A stretch of 31,507 bases of DNA from NCBI GenBank assembly GCA_934130265.1, contig CAKOYC010000002.1:1-31507 (forward strand), in the 5' to 3' direction. The stretch is from an uncultured Bacilli bacterium (lineage in GTDB: Bacteria; Bacillota_I; Bacilli_A; RF39; UBA660). Position numbers and translations under genes: made by a program. The notes beneath the pieces are model-generated. The model was not told the origin of the DNA. It saw only the letters and a list, made by a program, of their open reading frames with translations, and did not search any database. Positions 15,156 through 23,762 of the stretch are shown here, in pieces. Every line of letters begins with the position of its first letter. Position 1 is the stretch's first letter.

Positions 15156-16038
15156 GAATATCCTCCCTTACTCTTAGGGCACATCTTGCCGCTTCACTCA
15201 TAGCAATAACAATTTGATAGTGTGGTTTAAATACACAATCTCCTACTGCATAGATACCTTTCTGTTTAGTTTCAAAATTATCATCTACTTCTATGTAAGA
15301 GTCTTTTGATAAAATATTCATATTATTTAAAAACTCAGTATTAGGAGTTTGACCAATACAGATAAAAACAGCTTCACAATTAATTACCTCTTCACTTTTT
15401 AATTTAACCCCTTCTAAGTTATCTTCTCCAATAAAAGATAATACTTCACCAAGTTTGAAAGAAACATTTTCTAATTTTTCTGCTTTATTTACAAGACTCT
15501 TTTTAGCTCTAAGCTTATCACGTCTATGAAGAATAGTTACACTTTTTACTATCGGGCTAAGATAAATAGCAGACTCTAAAGCACTATCTCCGCCACCAAC
15601 TACCACTACGTCTTTATCTTTATATAAACTACCATCACAAACAGCACAAAAACTAAGTCCATGATTGAGATATTTATCTTCAAATAATACATTAAGTTTT
15701 TTAGACTTTCTGCCTGTTGCTATTATAACTCTTAAAGTAGAATACGTATTTTTATCAGTAATTATCTCTTTCTCTACTCCCTTATTATCTATTTTCTCAA
15801 CTTTTTCAAAAATAACTGGTATTTCTAATTCTTTAACTTGATTTAAGATAGAAATAGCTAAATCACTACCAGATATCTTAGAAAACCCGGGATAATTTTC
15901 TATCTTATCGTTCGCTACTATTTGTCCACCAGGCATTGATGATTCAAATATAGCACAAGATATACCACTTCTTTTCAAATATATAGCAGCAGTCATACCT
16001 GCTACTCCACATCCTATTATACCAACTTCATACTTCAT
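15148..16038 (-). CDS. trxB: Thioredoxin reductase
   Basis: An FAD/NADPH enzyme that keeps thioredoxin reduced. The FAD dinucleotide fold is GIIGCGVAGMTAA near the N-terminus. The redox pair is CAVC (as in Bacillus TrxB), the NADPH fold GGGDSALES is followed by HRRDKLRA, whose arginines select NADPH, and GIYAVGDC closes the FAD site. I place the start at ATG 16038 (296 residues) because AAGGAGG sits 9 nt upstream and the protein then begins right at the FAD fold. An upstream ATG at 16071 would only extend it into lgt. It overlaps lgt by 11 nt and yvcK by 8 nt. Confidence 0.95.
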   Translation of the reverse strand: MKYEVGIIGCGVAGMTAAIYLKRSGISCAIFESSMPGGQIVANDKIENYPGFSKISGSDLAISILNQVKELEIPVIFEKVEKIDNKGVEKEIITDKNTYSTLRVIIATGRKSKKLNVLFEDKYLNHGLSFCAVCDGSLYKDKDVVVVGGGDSALESAIYLSPIVKSVTILHRRDKLRAKKSLVNKAEKLENVSFKLGEVLSFIGEDNLEGVKLKSEEVINCEAVFICIGQTPNTEFLNNMNILSKDSYIEVDDNFETKQKGIYAVGDCVFKPHYQIVIAMSEAARCALRVREDIHE

Positions 16039-16840
16039 GTCTAATTCCTCCTTCTTGATATAAGTTTTCAAATTTTTTAGATTTTATATTTCTTATAAAA
16101 CAGAAATATATACCACAAATTATCATCATAATAGAAACTATTTGAGCCATTTTCAAAGGACCTAACATCAAACTATCTGATCTCATCCCTTCAACAAAAA
16201 ACCTAGTTACTCCATACCAAATCAAATATAAACCAGTTAAAAAGCCAATTTTAAGATATGGATAGCAACGTGTTAAAAATAATATTACAAATCCTAACAA
16301 GTCTAAAATGGACTCATATAAAAAGGTAGGTTGATAATAGTTTCCATCTATATACATACCGTTTATAATAAATTGCGGTATATGCATATTAATAAGTTCT
16401 TGTTTAGTAGTTATAGCACCATAAGCTTCCTGATTGAAGAAGTTGCCCCATCTACCAATCGCTTGTGCTAAAATTAACCCTACTACTACCATATCTAAAA
16501 ACTTCAGATTAGAAACTTTATTTTTATGACAATAATATAGAATAAAGATTAGTCCTACTATTATGCCACCATGAATAGCAAGTCCACCATGCCAAATAGC
16601 AAATATTTCTAGAGGATTTTTAACGTAATAATCCCACTCAAATATTACATAGTATAGTCTTGCTCCTAATATACCAAATATTATTACATAATAAATAGTA
16701 TTTATTAAGAAATCTTTATCTATATTTTGTTTTCTAGCTTCTTTAATTATTAAATATGTAGCAGAAACAATAGCTAATAAGATGAAAATTGTATAATAAT
16801 AAATCTTAATAAAACCTAAATCTAATGCTACTCTACTCAT
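16028..16840 (-). CDS. lgt: Prolipoprotein diacylglyceryl transferase
   Basis: A membrane enzyme that moves diacylglycerol from phosphatidylglycerol to the lipobox cysteine of prolipoproteins. The 270-residue protein has about seven hydrophobic segments. The family signatures HGGLAIHGG and the R-x-GN-x-x-N-x-E motif (RWGNFFNQEAYG) are intact, as is YGVTRFFVEGMRSD near the end. AGGAG lies 9 nt before ATG 16840. It overlaps the holin-like gene by 8 nt. In related genomes hprK often precedes lgt; here it does not. Confidence 0.96.
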   Translation of the reverse strand: MSRVALDLGFIKIYYYTIFILLAIVSATYLIIKEARKQNIDKDFLINTIYYVIIFGILGARLYYVIFEWDYYVKNPLEIFAIWHGGLAIHGGIIVGLIFILYYCHKNKVSNLKFLDMVVVGLILAQAIGRWGNFFNQEAYGAITTKQELINMHIPQFIINGMYIDGNYYQPTFLYESILDLLGFVILFLTRCYPYLKIGFLTGLYLIWYGVTRFFVEGMRSDSLMLGPLKMAQIVSIMMIICGIYFCFIRNIKSKKFENLYQEGGIRHEV

Positions 16841-17258
16841 GTCTAAATCTCCTAATAAGTGGTTTTATAACTATGTCTTCCATTATAAAATTCATAACAG
16901 AAATAAGAATAGAAATAACTAGTGCTACCCAGAAGTCTTTCAAGTCAAAGTGACTACCAAGTATCCAATCTACTAATTTCAAAACAAATAAGTTTATGAA
17001 AGGATAAAATAATCCTAAAGTAACACCGGTTATAGGAATAGTTAAACTAACCAATATCGGTTTAACAGTTTTATTTAAGATATAGAGAATAAAAGTAGCT
17101 AGTATACTATATAGTAATGGATGAGCACTATCTATATAGAATGATTTAAATAAACTACCTACTATAATGAAGACTAAAGAATAAGATATGAAGTAGAGTA
17201 ACCACTCTATAGATCTATTTAGTCTTTCTTTTCCTTTTGATAAGATAACAATTTTCAT
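16833..17258 (-). CDS. YvlD-like phage holin family 4 membrane protein
   Basis: A 141-residue membrane protein with four hydrophobic segments, ending in a basic tail. The core KTVKPILVSLTIPITGVTLG followed by a hydrophobic run matches the YvlD / Phage_holin_4 group. These are chromosomal proteins of unknown function, not phage genes, and often sit near uvrA, hprK and lgt in Firmicutes. AGGAGGA is 5 nt before the ATG, and the gene starts 10 nt after uvrA. A role in the envelope is a guess from context. Confidence 0.8.
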   Translation of the reverse strand: MKIVILSKGKERLNRSIEWLLYFISYSLVFIIVGSLFKSFYIDSAHPLLYSILATFILYILNKTVKPILVSLTIPITGVTLGLFYPFINLFVLKLVDWILGSHFDLKDFWVALVISILISVMNFIMEDIVIKPLIRRFRHE

Positions 17259-17268
17259 CTTTATCCTC

Positions 17269-20076
17269 CTATAAAATCTTTTTTAGGAATTGTCCCGTAT
17301 AAGAGTTTTTCTCTTTACTAATATCTTCAGGTGTACCAGTAGCAATTATCTCACCACCTAAATCTCCACCTTCTTTTCCTAAATCAATAATATAATCAGC
17401 ACATTTTATAACATCTAAGTTGTGTTCTATTACTATTACTGTATCATTATTATCTACTATTTTTTGTAAAATTGCAAGCAACCTCTTTATATCATCAGTA
17501 TGAAGACCAGTAGTTGGTTCATCTAAAACAAACAGAGTTTTTCCAGTCGCTTTTTTCTGTAATTCCTTAGCAAGTTTGACTCTTTCTGCTTCCCCTCCTG
17601 ATAATGTAGGAGCACTTTGTCCTAGTTTTACATAACCTAATCCAACATCTTCTAAAACTTGAAGCTTATTTTTTATTTTACTATGATTTTCAAAAAATTT
17701 TAACGCTTCATGTACTCGCATATCTAAAACATCAGCAATATTCTTCTCTTTATATTTTATTTTTAAAGTCTCTTGATTATAACGAGTTCCATGACAAACT
17801 TCACAAGGAACGTAAACATCTGGTAAAAAGTGCATCTCAATTTTCTTTACACCATCACCACGACAAGCTTCACATCTTCCACCTTTTACATTAAAGGAAA
17901 ATCTATTTTTTTCATAACCAAGCATCTTAGCTTCTTTAGTAGTAGTAAATAAATCTCTAATATCATCAAATACACCTGTATAAGTAGCAGGATTGCTTCT
18001 AGGAGTACGTCCAATTGGTGTTTGAGATATATCTACTATTTTATCTATATTTTCAAGTCCTAATATTTTATCATGTTGTCCTGGCTTATTCTTACTATGA
18101 TAAACATAATTCATCGCACTTTTAACTAATATTTCATTAATTAAAGTACTCTTCCCACTACCACTTACTCCTGTAATACAAGTAAATGTACCAAGAGGTA
18201 TCTTAGCAGTAATATTCTTTAAGTTATTTTCTCTTGCTCCTTTAATAGTTATATATTTACCAGTACCTTTTCTTCTATTTTTTGGTACTTCAATACACTC
18301 TTTTCCACTTAAGTATCTACCAGTTATACTTTTATCATTTTGCATAACTTCTTGTGGAGTTCCAGCTGCTACTATTCTTCCACCTTCATCTCCAGCTTTT
18401 GGTCCAACATCAACCAAATAATCAGCAGCAAGCATCGTATCAGTATCATGTTCTACTACGATTAAGGTATTACCCAAATCACGCATATCAAGTAAAGATT
18501 TAATTAAACGATCATTATCTCTTTGATGTAAACCGATACTTGGCTCATCTAGTACATATAATACTCCAGTTAATCTAGAACCTATCTGAGTAGCTAATCT
18601 AATTCTTTGAGCTTCTCCACCTGACAAAGTAGCAGCACTTCTTGCTAGTGTTAAATACTCAAGACCAACATTTTTTAGGAAAGTTAATCTAGATAATATT
18701 TCTTTTAATAACAAATCTGCAATTTTTAATTGTTCTTCACTAAGTTTGAGTTCTGTAAAGAAAGGTATTAAATCTTTTATACTCATACAAGTTAATTCGT
18801 AAATATTTTTTCCACCAACTAATACCGATAAAACATTATCTTTTAGTCTAGAACCTTTACAAGCCTCACAAGTATGCTCAATCATAAATTTTTCTAGCCA
18901 TTCTCTAATCCAAGTACTAGATGTTTCCATATATCTTCTCTCTAAGTTATTGATTATACCTTCATAATAATCTACTTGATGAAAGTGATTACCACTTTTT
19001 GACCTATAATCAAATAAAATAGGTTCATCACTACCATATAAAATTAATTCTTTTTCTCTATCAGTTAATTTCTTAAAAGACTTTTTAGTACTTATCTTAT
19101 AATGCTTACAAAGACACTCTAACTTCTTATAATAAATTCCCTCAGTGTCATCACCTAATGTTACAATAGCTCCCTCTTCTAAACTTAAATCTTTATTTGG
19201 TATTACTAAATCAGGGTCCATTTGTAATTTTACTCCTAGTCCTTTACACTCTTCACAAGCACCATATGGAGCATTAAAACTAAAGATTCTAGGTTCTAAT
19301 TCTGGTAGTGAAAAATCACAATAAGGACAAGCAAAATCTTCAGAGAAAACTAATTCCTTTGATAGATTAAATTGTACAACTACTTTCCCATGTCCTAGTT
19401 TTAAAGCATTTTCTAACCCTTCACTTAAACGACTTCGTATATCGTCTTTTAAAACTAATCTATCTACTACTACTTCTATATTATCTTTTTTATTTTTGTC
19501 TAGTTCTATTTTATCAGACAAATCATACATCTCACCATTAATACGAACTCTAATATAACCTTCACTCATTAAATCTGCAAGTAATTCTTTATGAGTACCT
19601 TTCTCACCATAAACTGCTGGTGCTAATAAAACTATTTTAGTACCAACAGGATATTCTAATATTTTATTAGCAATTTCTTCTACACTTTGACTTTTTATTG
19701 GCATATGATGTGTTGGACAATATGGTGTACCTACTCTTGCAAATAACAATCTTAAATAGTCATATATTTCTGTTACTGTACCAACCGTACTTCGTGGATT
19801 TTTATTAGTTGTCTTCTGATCAATACTAATAGCCGGTGATAACCCCTCAATAGAATCAACATCAGGTTTCTCACTACCACCTAAAAACTGTCTAGCATAC
19901 GCTGACAAACTCTCTACATACCTTCTTTGCCCTTCTGCATAAATTGTATCAAAAGCTAATGAACTTTTTCCACTACCAGAAAGTCCAGTCATAACAATCA
20001 ATTTATTTTTAGGAAGTTCAATATTTACATTTTTTAAGTTATTCTCTCTTGCACCCTTTACTATTATTTTATCCAT
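17269..20076 (-). CDS. uvrA: Excinuclease ABC subunit A
   Basis: The DNA damage sensor of nucleotide excision repair, a 935-residue tandem ABC ATPase. Walker A motifs are GLSGSGKS (31-38) and GVSGSGKS in the second half. The ABC signatures are LSGGEAQRIRLA and LSGGEAERVKLA. Zinc modules are CPYC...CEEC (C250, C253, C274, C277) and CEAC...CEVC in the second half. GAGGTG precedes the ATG. It heads the six-gene operon that ends with whiA. The usual uvrB neighbour is not in the window, and I see no SOS (LexA) box upstream. Confidence 0.98.
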   Translation of the reverse strand: MDKIIVKGARENNLKNVNIELPKNKLIVMTGLSGSGKSSLAFDTIYAEGQRRYVESLSAYARQFLGGSEKPDVDSIEGLSPAISIDQKTTNKNPRSTVGTVTEIYDYLRLLFARVGTPYCPTHHMPIKSQSVEEIANKILEYPVGTKIVLLAPAVYGEKGTHKELLADLMSEGYIRVRINGEMYDLSDKIELDKNKKDNIEVVVDRLVLKDDIRSRLSEGLENALKLGHGKVVVQFNLSKELVFSEDFACPYCDFSLPELEPRIFSFNAPYGACEECKGLGVKLQMDPDLVIPNKDLSLEEGAIVTLGDDTEGIYYKKLECLCKHYKISTKKSFKKLTDREKELILYGSDEPILFDYRSKSGNHFHQVDYYEGIINNLERRYMETSSTWIREWLEKFMIEHTCEACKGSRLKDNVLSVLVGGKNIYELTCMSIKDLIPFFTELKLSEEQLKIADLLLKEILSRLTFLKNVGLEYLTLARSAATLSGGEAQRIRLATQIGSRLTGVLYVLDEPSIGLHQRDNDRLIKSLLDMRDLGNTLIVVEHDTDTMLAADYLVDVGPKAGDEGGRIVAAGTPQEVMQNDKSITGRYLSGKECIEVPKNRRKGTGKYITIKGARENNLKNITAKIPLGTFTCITGVSGSGKSTLINEILVKSAMNYVYHSKNKPGQHDKILGLENIDKIVDISQTPIGRTPRSNPATYTGVFDDIRDLFTTTKEAKMLGYEKNRFSFNVKGGRCEACRGDGVKKIEMHFLPDVYVPCEVCHGTRYNQETLKIKYKEKNIADVLDMRVHEALKFFENHSKIKNKLQVLEDVGLGYVKLGQSAPTLSGGEAERVKLAKELQKKATGKTLFVLDEPTTGLHTDDIKRLLAILQKIVDNNDTVIVIEHNLDVIKCADYIIDLGKEGGDLGGEIIATGTPEDISKEKNSYTGQFLKKIL

Positions 20077-20098
20077 AGTAACACCTCATTTCGTTGTT

Positions 20099-20107
20099 AG
20101 TATAACA
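20099..20107 (-). promoter_or_regulatory. Extended -10 promoter of the uvrA operon
   Basis: TG-T-TATACT on the minus strand, 23 nt before the uvrA start. There is no good -35 box; T-rich sequence lies in its place. The rest of the 269-nt gap between uvrA and hup (20077-20345) shows only AT-rich sequence and the hup promoter. Confidence 0.55.
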
Positions 20108-20309
20108 CTTTTTTGAAAAAATAAAAGAATTTTATTAATTTGTTAAAAACCCCTCTGATTTTACTCATAACAGGAATTAATATATTCATACTATAACATA
20201 TTTAATCAATATAATCAAACATATTTTCTATATATGGTTTATTTTCTTCTAAAGAATAAAGAAAAATGTAAATTTTGTCCATTAATCGTATACTTTTCTA
20301 AAAAATATA

Positions 20310-20318
20310 TGCTATAAT
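20310..20318 (+). promoter_or_regulatory. Extended -10 promoter of hup
   Basis: TG-C-TATAAT, with a perfect -10 box and the TG extension. The -35 position (TACTTT) is poor. The start would be near 20325, giving a leader of about 20 nt with AGGAGGTG. Confidence 0.7.
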
Positions 20319-20345
20319 TAATTAGACAGTACAGGAGGTGAAACA

Positions 20346-20621
20346 ATGAAAAAGTCTGAAATGATAGAAGCTATCGCTAGTACTACAGGTTTAAGTAAAT
20401 CTGATGTTGAAAAAGTTTTCACTGCAACATTTGATTTATTCAAAGATGAACTTGTAAACGGAAATAAAGTATCTGTAGCTGGTTTTGGTGTATTCAAAAT
20501 CTCTGAACGTGCAGCTCGCGAAGGACGTAACCCTCAAACAGGTGCTACTATCCAAATCGCAGCTAGCAAAAGTGTTGGATTTAAAGCTGGAACTGCTTTA
20601 AAAGATGCTGTTAATAAATAG
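20346..20621 (+). CDS. hup: HU DNA-binding protein
   Basis: A 91-residue nucleoid protein that bends DNA as a dimer. It has the N-terminal helical body (KSEMIEAIASTTGLSK), the family signature VSVAGFGVFKI followed by ERAAREGRNPQTG at the beta arm tip, and a C-terminal helix. AGGAGGTG lies 5 nt before the ATG. Codons are richer in GC-ending and CGT choices than the neighbours, as expected for a highly expressed gene. Monocistronic, with its own promoter and terminator. Confidence 0.98.
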   Translation: MKKSEMIEAIASTTGLSKSDVEKVFTATFDLFKDELVNGNKVSVAGFGVFKISERAAREGRNPQTGATIQIAASKSVGFKAGTALKDAVNK

Positions 20622-20633
20622 TAAAGTGAAATT

Positions 20634-20657
20634 CCTTACCAATGGTAAGGTTTTTTT
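20634..20657 (+). terminator. Terminator of hup
   Basis: CCTTACC-aat-GGTAAGG hairpin followed by seven T. A strong intrinsic terminator 12 nt after the hup stop. Confidence 0.92.
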
Positions 20658-20677
20658 GTTATCAAATAATCTCTCAA

Positions 20678-20714
20678 TTAAAACAAATAAAGTTCCACAA
20701 TAGGAACTTTATTT
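20678..20714 (-). terminator. Terminator of the cysS-sigH operon
   Basis: A 12-bp perfect stem, AAATAAAGTTCC / GGAACTTTATTT, with a 6-nt loop, then GTTTTAATT on the minus strand. The stop codon of the last gene (20711-20709) lies inside the ascending arm. Confidence 0.8.
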
Positions 20715-21350
20715 ATTTGCTAATATAATTGATAATAGAGGTATTAATAAACTAAGAGAAATAATAATAAAGGGAAGAATAAATCTTGTTACAAAGGCAG
20801 CTTTATTATTATCTTCTCCTAAATCCTGATACATTGCACCATATGGAGTAGACTTAACCATCTTTCTACCTTTACCTCCATCAGACTCTAAACTCTTATT
20901 TATTTTTTCTATCTCATTTTTATTTCTAGCATTACAATAATCACTATAATAAAAGTAATTTTTTTCTAATAAATTTCTTCTATAGTAAGCAATATCTTCA
21001 TTAGGTAGTAACATAGATATTTCTTTAAAATTTTCTCTTAAAAAGTCTTGTTTCAAATAAGGATAGGTTGAAGTATAAATAGCTACTTCTAATAGTGCTA
21101 GATTAAACATATTCTGATGAACTTCATCTAAAGGCTTATCACCCAATCCAGTAACATTTTGATAAACTACTGAAGCAGTCTTATTATCATCATCTTTAAA
21201 AAGAGTAATCGTTTCAGGATTAAAAGAATATACCTGATAATTATTTTCATGTATATATTTAAGAGTTTGATCCATCGCATAAAATGTCTCTTGATACTCT
21301 TTAACATCATGATAGGAATTCATATAATCTTTTAATGATACTCTCATCAT
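20709..21350 (-). CDS. Uncharacterised tail-anchored protein
   Basis: A protein of about 213 residues that I do not recognise. The soluble part is followed by one hydrophobic segment in the last 25 residues (FILPFIIISLSLLIPLLSII), so it should be tail-anchored with the body in the cytoplasm. The stretch YIHENNYQVYSFNPETITLF recalls the catalytic-loop region of protein kinases but lacks the catalytic Asp, so a pseudokinase-like fold is possible. EssB of type VII systems also has a pseudokinase body before a membrane helix, though it continues outside the cell, and this protein does not. ATG 21350 follows GGGTGA at 6 nt; GTG 21356 is the longer option. It is the last gene of the cysS-sigH operon, 30 nt after the sigma gene. 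Confidence 0.75.
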   Translation of the reverse strand: MMRVSLKDYMNSYHDVKEYQETFYAMDQTLKYIHENNYQVYSFNPETITLFKDDDNKTASVVYQNVTGLGDKPLDEVHQNMFNLALLEVAIYTSTYPYLKQDFLRENFKEISMLLPNEDIAYYRRNLLEKNYFYYSDYCNARNKNEIEKINKSLESDGGKGRKMVKSTPYGAMYQDLGEDNNKAAFVTRFILPFIIISLSLLIPLLSIILANK

Positions 21351-21380
21351 ATACACTCACCCTATCTTAATTTTACTCTA

Positions 21381-21986
21381 TTACCATTCTTTTTTCAATT
21401 CCTGTTGTAAACTTTTTTTGAGTTTTTCTACTATTTTACCTACTGTAGTAGTAGATAACTCTAAAAGTTCTGCAATCTCTCTATACTTAAATCCATTATA
21501 TCTTAACTCAAATACCTTTCTATCATATCCTTCAAGCTTATACATATATTGTTTAATAAACTCAAATAATTCATTTTCTTCACAAATTTTACACGGATCA
21601 TCATCCCACTTAACCTCTTCTTTAATATAATCATTAATTTCATAAGAATTAACATCGTGGGGAAAACTATAAAGTATTTGATTTTTCTTAGCAAGTAATC
21701 CTCTTTTATAAAGAGAGAACTCTCTTGCTAAACAAGTAATAAAATAAGTATAAAATAAAGCATTTTCTTTTTCATTATAAGTTTTAGTTGCTCTTAACAG
21801 CACACTATTTCCTAAATTTATCAATTCATCAAACGAAAAAGAAGGAATATCATAATGATTTCTTTGATAATATTCCTTAGACTTCTCATAAATTAAAGGA
21901 GCATATTTTCTCTTTAATATATCTTTAGCTATTTCATCATTTTCATTAATAAGATAAAGAAGTTCGTAATCGTTATAGTATTTCAT
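21381..21986 (-). CDS. sigH: SigH-like RNA polymerase sigma factor
   Basis: A 201-residue sigma-70 family protein. Region 2 is at the N-terminus (DYELLYLINENDEIAKDILK to FITCLAREFSLYKR), including the FSFDELINLGNSVLLRATKTY helix. Region 4 is C-terminal (LEGYDRKVFELRYNGFKYRE, then IAELLELSTTTVGKIVEKLK). It sits directly after rlmB, the position of sigH (spo0H) in Bacillus (cysS-mrnC-rlmB-yacP-sigH), so orthology is probable though the sequence is divergent and yacP is absent. In Bacillus SigH serves early sporulation and competence; here its targets are unknown. AGTAGG precedes the ATG, and the gene starts 5 nt after rlmB. Confidence 0.85.
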   Translation of the reverse strand: MKYYNDYELLYLINENDEIAKDILKRKYAPLIYEKSKEYYQRNHYDIPSFSFDELINLGNSVLLRATKTYNEKENALFYTYFITCLAREFSLYKRGLLAKKNQILYSFPHDVNSYEINDYIKEEVKWDDDPCKICEENELFEFIKQYMYKLEGYDRKVFELRYNGFKYREIAELLELSTTTVGKIVEKLKKSLQQELKKEW

Positions 21987-21991
21987 AGTAC

Positions 21992-22693
21992 CTACTTTCT
22001 ATTTCGAACTACCTCATACATCATAATACCTGCTGCTACAGAAGCATTTAAGCTTTCTACATTTGAAGCAATAGGAATACTAGCTAGAAAATCACATGAA
22101 TCTGTTACTAACTTACTCATTCCTTTCCCTTCGTTACCAATAACAAGAGCTATTTTTCCACTATAATCTATCTGACGATAGTCACTCCCATTCATACTAG
22201 TACCTACTATCCAAAAGCCTTCTTTTTTTAATTCTTCGATTGTGTTTTTTATATTTGTAACTTGGACAACATCCATATCAAAAATAGTACCAACACTAGC
22301 TTTTACTACTGTACTAGTAACGCCAACTTCTCTATCCTTAGGAATAATAACTCCATCAAAGGAAGAAGCTACAGCTGTTCTAATAATTGCCCCTAAATTA
22401 TGTGGATCTTCTAAATGATCAAGAATAATAATATTTTCTGGATTTTTCTGCAAAAGTTCATTTAGTGAACTGTATGAGTAGTCCATGTCTATCATTATAC
22501 CTTGATGTAATCCTTTTGACAAAAAGTCAATTTCGCTTTTTGAGGCATAAAAGGTCCTAGATTTAACGTTTTCAGGTAGCAATTTAGCAAATTTACCCAT
22601 CATACTATCCTGAATTACGATTTTTCGGATTTTTTTACAGTTTTTTTCTTTTTTTAATATAGCTTCTGCTACATTGTAACCATATACTATCAT
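21992..22693 (-). CDS. rlmB: 23S rRNA 2'-O-methyltransferase, RlmB/SpoU family
   Basis: A 233-residue SPOUT methyltransferase that by family methylates the 2'-OH of G2251 in 23S rRNA. The N-terminal substrate-binding domain starts at IVYGYNVAEAIL. The three SpoU motifs are visible: DPHNLGAIIRTA, LVIGNEGKGMS and SLNASVAAGIMMYE, which form the SAM-binding trefoil knot. It starts 2 nt after mrnC and is followed by sigH, the conserved Firmicute order. Confidence 0.94.
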   Translation of the reverse strand: MIVYGYNVAEAILKKEKNCKKIRKIVIQDSMMGKFAKLLPENVKSRTFYASKSEIDFLSKGLHQGIMIDMDYSYSSLNELLQKNPENIIILDHLEDPHNLGAIIRTAVASSFDGVIIPKDREVGVTSTVVKASVGTIFDMDVVQVTNIKNTIEELKKEGFWIVGTSMNGSDYRQIDYSGKIALVIGNEGKGMSKLVTDSCDFLASIPIASNVESLNASVAAGIMMYEVVRNRK

Positions 22694-22695
22694 AA

Positions 22696-23070
22696 CTACT
22701 CCATTTCTATTTTTTCCATTAGATTCATAATTTTTTCATTGTCACCCTTTAAATATAAATAACCAATTACAGCTTCAAAAGCCGTAGCAAAATGATAAGT
22801 TGCTAAATCACAACCTTTAGGTGGCTTATGTCCCTTTGTATTTCTAGCTCTTCGTATTATAGTAAGTTCTTCTTCATCAAAAAAGTTATCATCTATTAGT
22901 TTAGTTAGTATAGAAGCTTGACTTTTAGCAGTCACATAAGAAAGAGATTCTTTTTGTAGACTACCAATATTAGGTATATTCTTCTTAACTAGAAAAAGTC
23001 TTATATAAGTTTCATAAACACTATCACCTAGATAAGCTAAAACTAAAGGATTAATTTCTTTTAAATTCAT
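22696..23070 (-). CDS. mrnC: Mini-ribonuclease 3
   Basis: A 124-residue RNase III-type catalytic domain without the double-stranded-RNA-binding domain, as in Mini-III, which matures 23S rRNA in Bacillus. The catalytic signature LAYLGDSVYETYIR and the second acidic site FATAFEAVIGYLYL are both present. ATG 23070 is chosen because AGGAG sits 7 nt upstream and the protein then starts NLKEINPL, as in the family. A longer start at 23088 lies inside the upstream gene. It begins 4 nt after the YugP-like gene and ends 2 nt before rlmB. Confidence 0.93.
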   Translation of the reverse strand: MNLKEINPLVLAYLGDSVYETYIRLFLVKKNIPNIGSLQKESLSYVTAKSQASILTKLIDDNFFDEEELTIIRRARNTKGHKPPKGCDLATYHFATAFEAVIGYLYLKGDNEKIMNLMEKIEME

Positions 23071-23074
23071 AATT

Positions 23075-23755
23075 CTACTCCTCATCATTTATTATTATAT
23101 ATATTGCTTTTTGAAAGAAAGAAGTCACTTTAAAAACTAAGGAAGCTACTGATAGACTTACTATAGAAAATAACATTTTAGTAGTTTTTTCTTTTAAAGT
23201 AGTATTAATAATCTCTTCATGTCTCAAAAAACTAACAACATCATCTATTAAATTTCTTTCCTTAATATATAAACCTAAGTTACTTATGAAAGCAAAAATA
23301 AGAAGATAAACACCTATCCAAACAAGATTACTTATTTCAAAGCTTAATCCTAGTATAACAATAGCATAACTAAACAATATAGTATAATCTAAAAATGAAT
23401 ATAAATTTGATAAAATTCTAATTAAATATTTAGAGTCATTATTTTTAATAAAGGATGAGACAATATAACCACTAACTGCTACATCATAAATACTTTTACC
23501 TTCATAGATATCTTTAGATAAGAAAATGGTATCTTCAATATAGAAGTATCTATCACTACCATCTATTTTTTCTACATTTATATTTTTTAAATTATACTTA
23601 TCTAAAATAGATGAAACTATTTCTTTACCACTCTTATTACTAGCATCTATCTTTTTACTCTTATAACTTCTTATATAGTATATTACTGATAATACTGCTG
23701 AATAAATAATTATAACAATTAAAACTATTAAACTAATTATTTGATATACTTCCAT
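23075..23755 (-). CDS. YugP-like membrane protein lacking the zinc-protease motif
   Basis: A 226-residue membrane protein. After an N-terminal helix (5-28), residues 36-90 follow the pattern of YugP-family zinc metallopeptidases: KSGKEIVSSILDKYNLKNIN, then FYIEDTIFLSKDIYEGKSIY. Where that family has the helix with HExxH, this protein reads VAVSGYIVSSF (92-102), with no His or Glu. Two more hydrophobic segments follow (about 123-161) and another at 193-210, matching YugP topology. It is therefore probably a catalytically dead relative, or a distant membrane protein with the same scaffold. It lies in the cysS operon, 7 nt after cysS and 4 nt before mrnC, where Bacillus has no extra gene. Function unknown. 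Confidence 0.7.
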   Translation of the reverse strand: MEVYQIISLIVLIVIIIYSAVLSVIYYIRSYKSKKIDASNKSGKEIVSSILDKYNLKNINVEKIDGSDRYFYIEDTIFLSKDIYEGKSIYDVAVSGYIVSSFIKNNDSKYLIRILSNLYSFLDYTILFSYAIVILGLSFEISNLVWIGVYLLIFAFISNLGLYIKERNLIDDVVSFLRHEEIINTTLKEKTTKMLFSIVSLSVASLVFKVTSFFQKAIYIIINDEE

Positions 23756-23762
23756 TCAAAAC

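Noticed and set aside
15640..15660. CAVC instead of CATC in thioredoxin reductase
   Set aside because: CAVC is normal in Bacillus-type TrxB, so it is not unusual.
16833..17258. Prophage holin
   Set aside because: Despite the family name, it is a YvlD-like chromosomal gene in a conserved operon; no phage genes are nearby.
20077..20345. Search for an SOS box or small RNA between uvrA and hup
   Set aside because: No GAAC-N4-GTTC type box and no hairpin with a U-run; only the two promoters are supported.
21418..21694. Plus- and minus-strand frames inside sigH
   Set aside because: Both overlap the sigma factor coding sequence in other frames; no ribosome sites.
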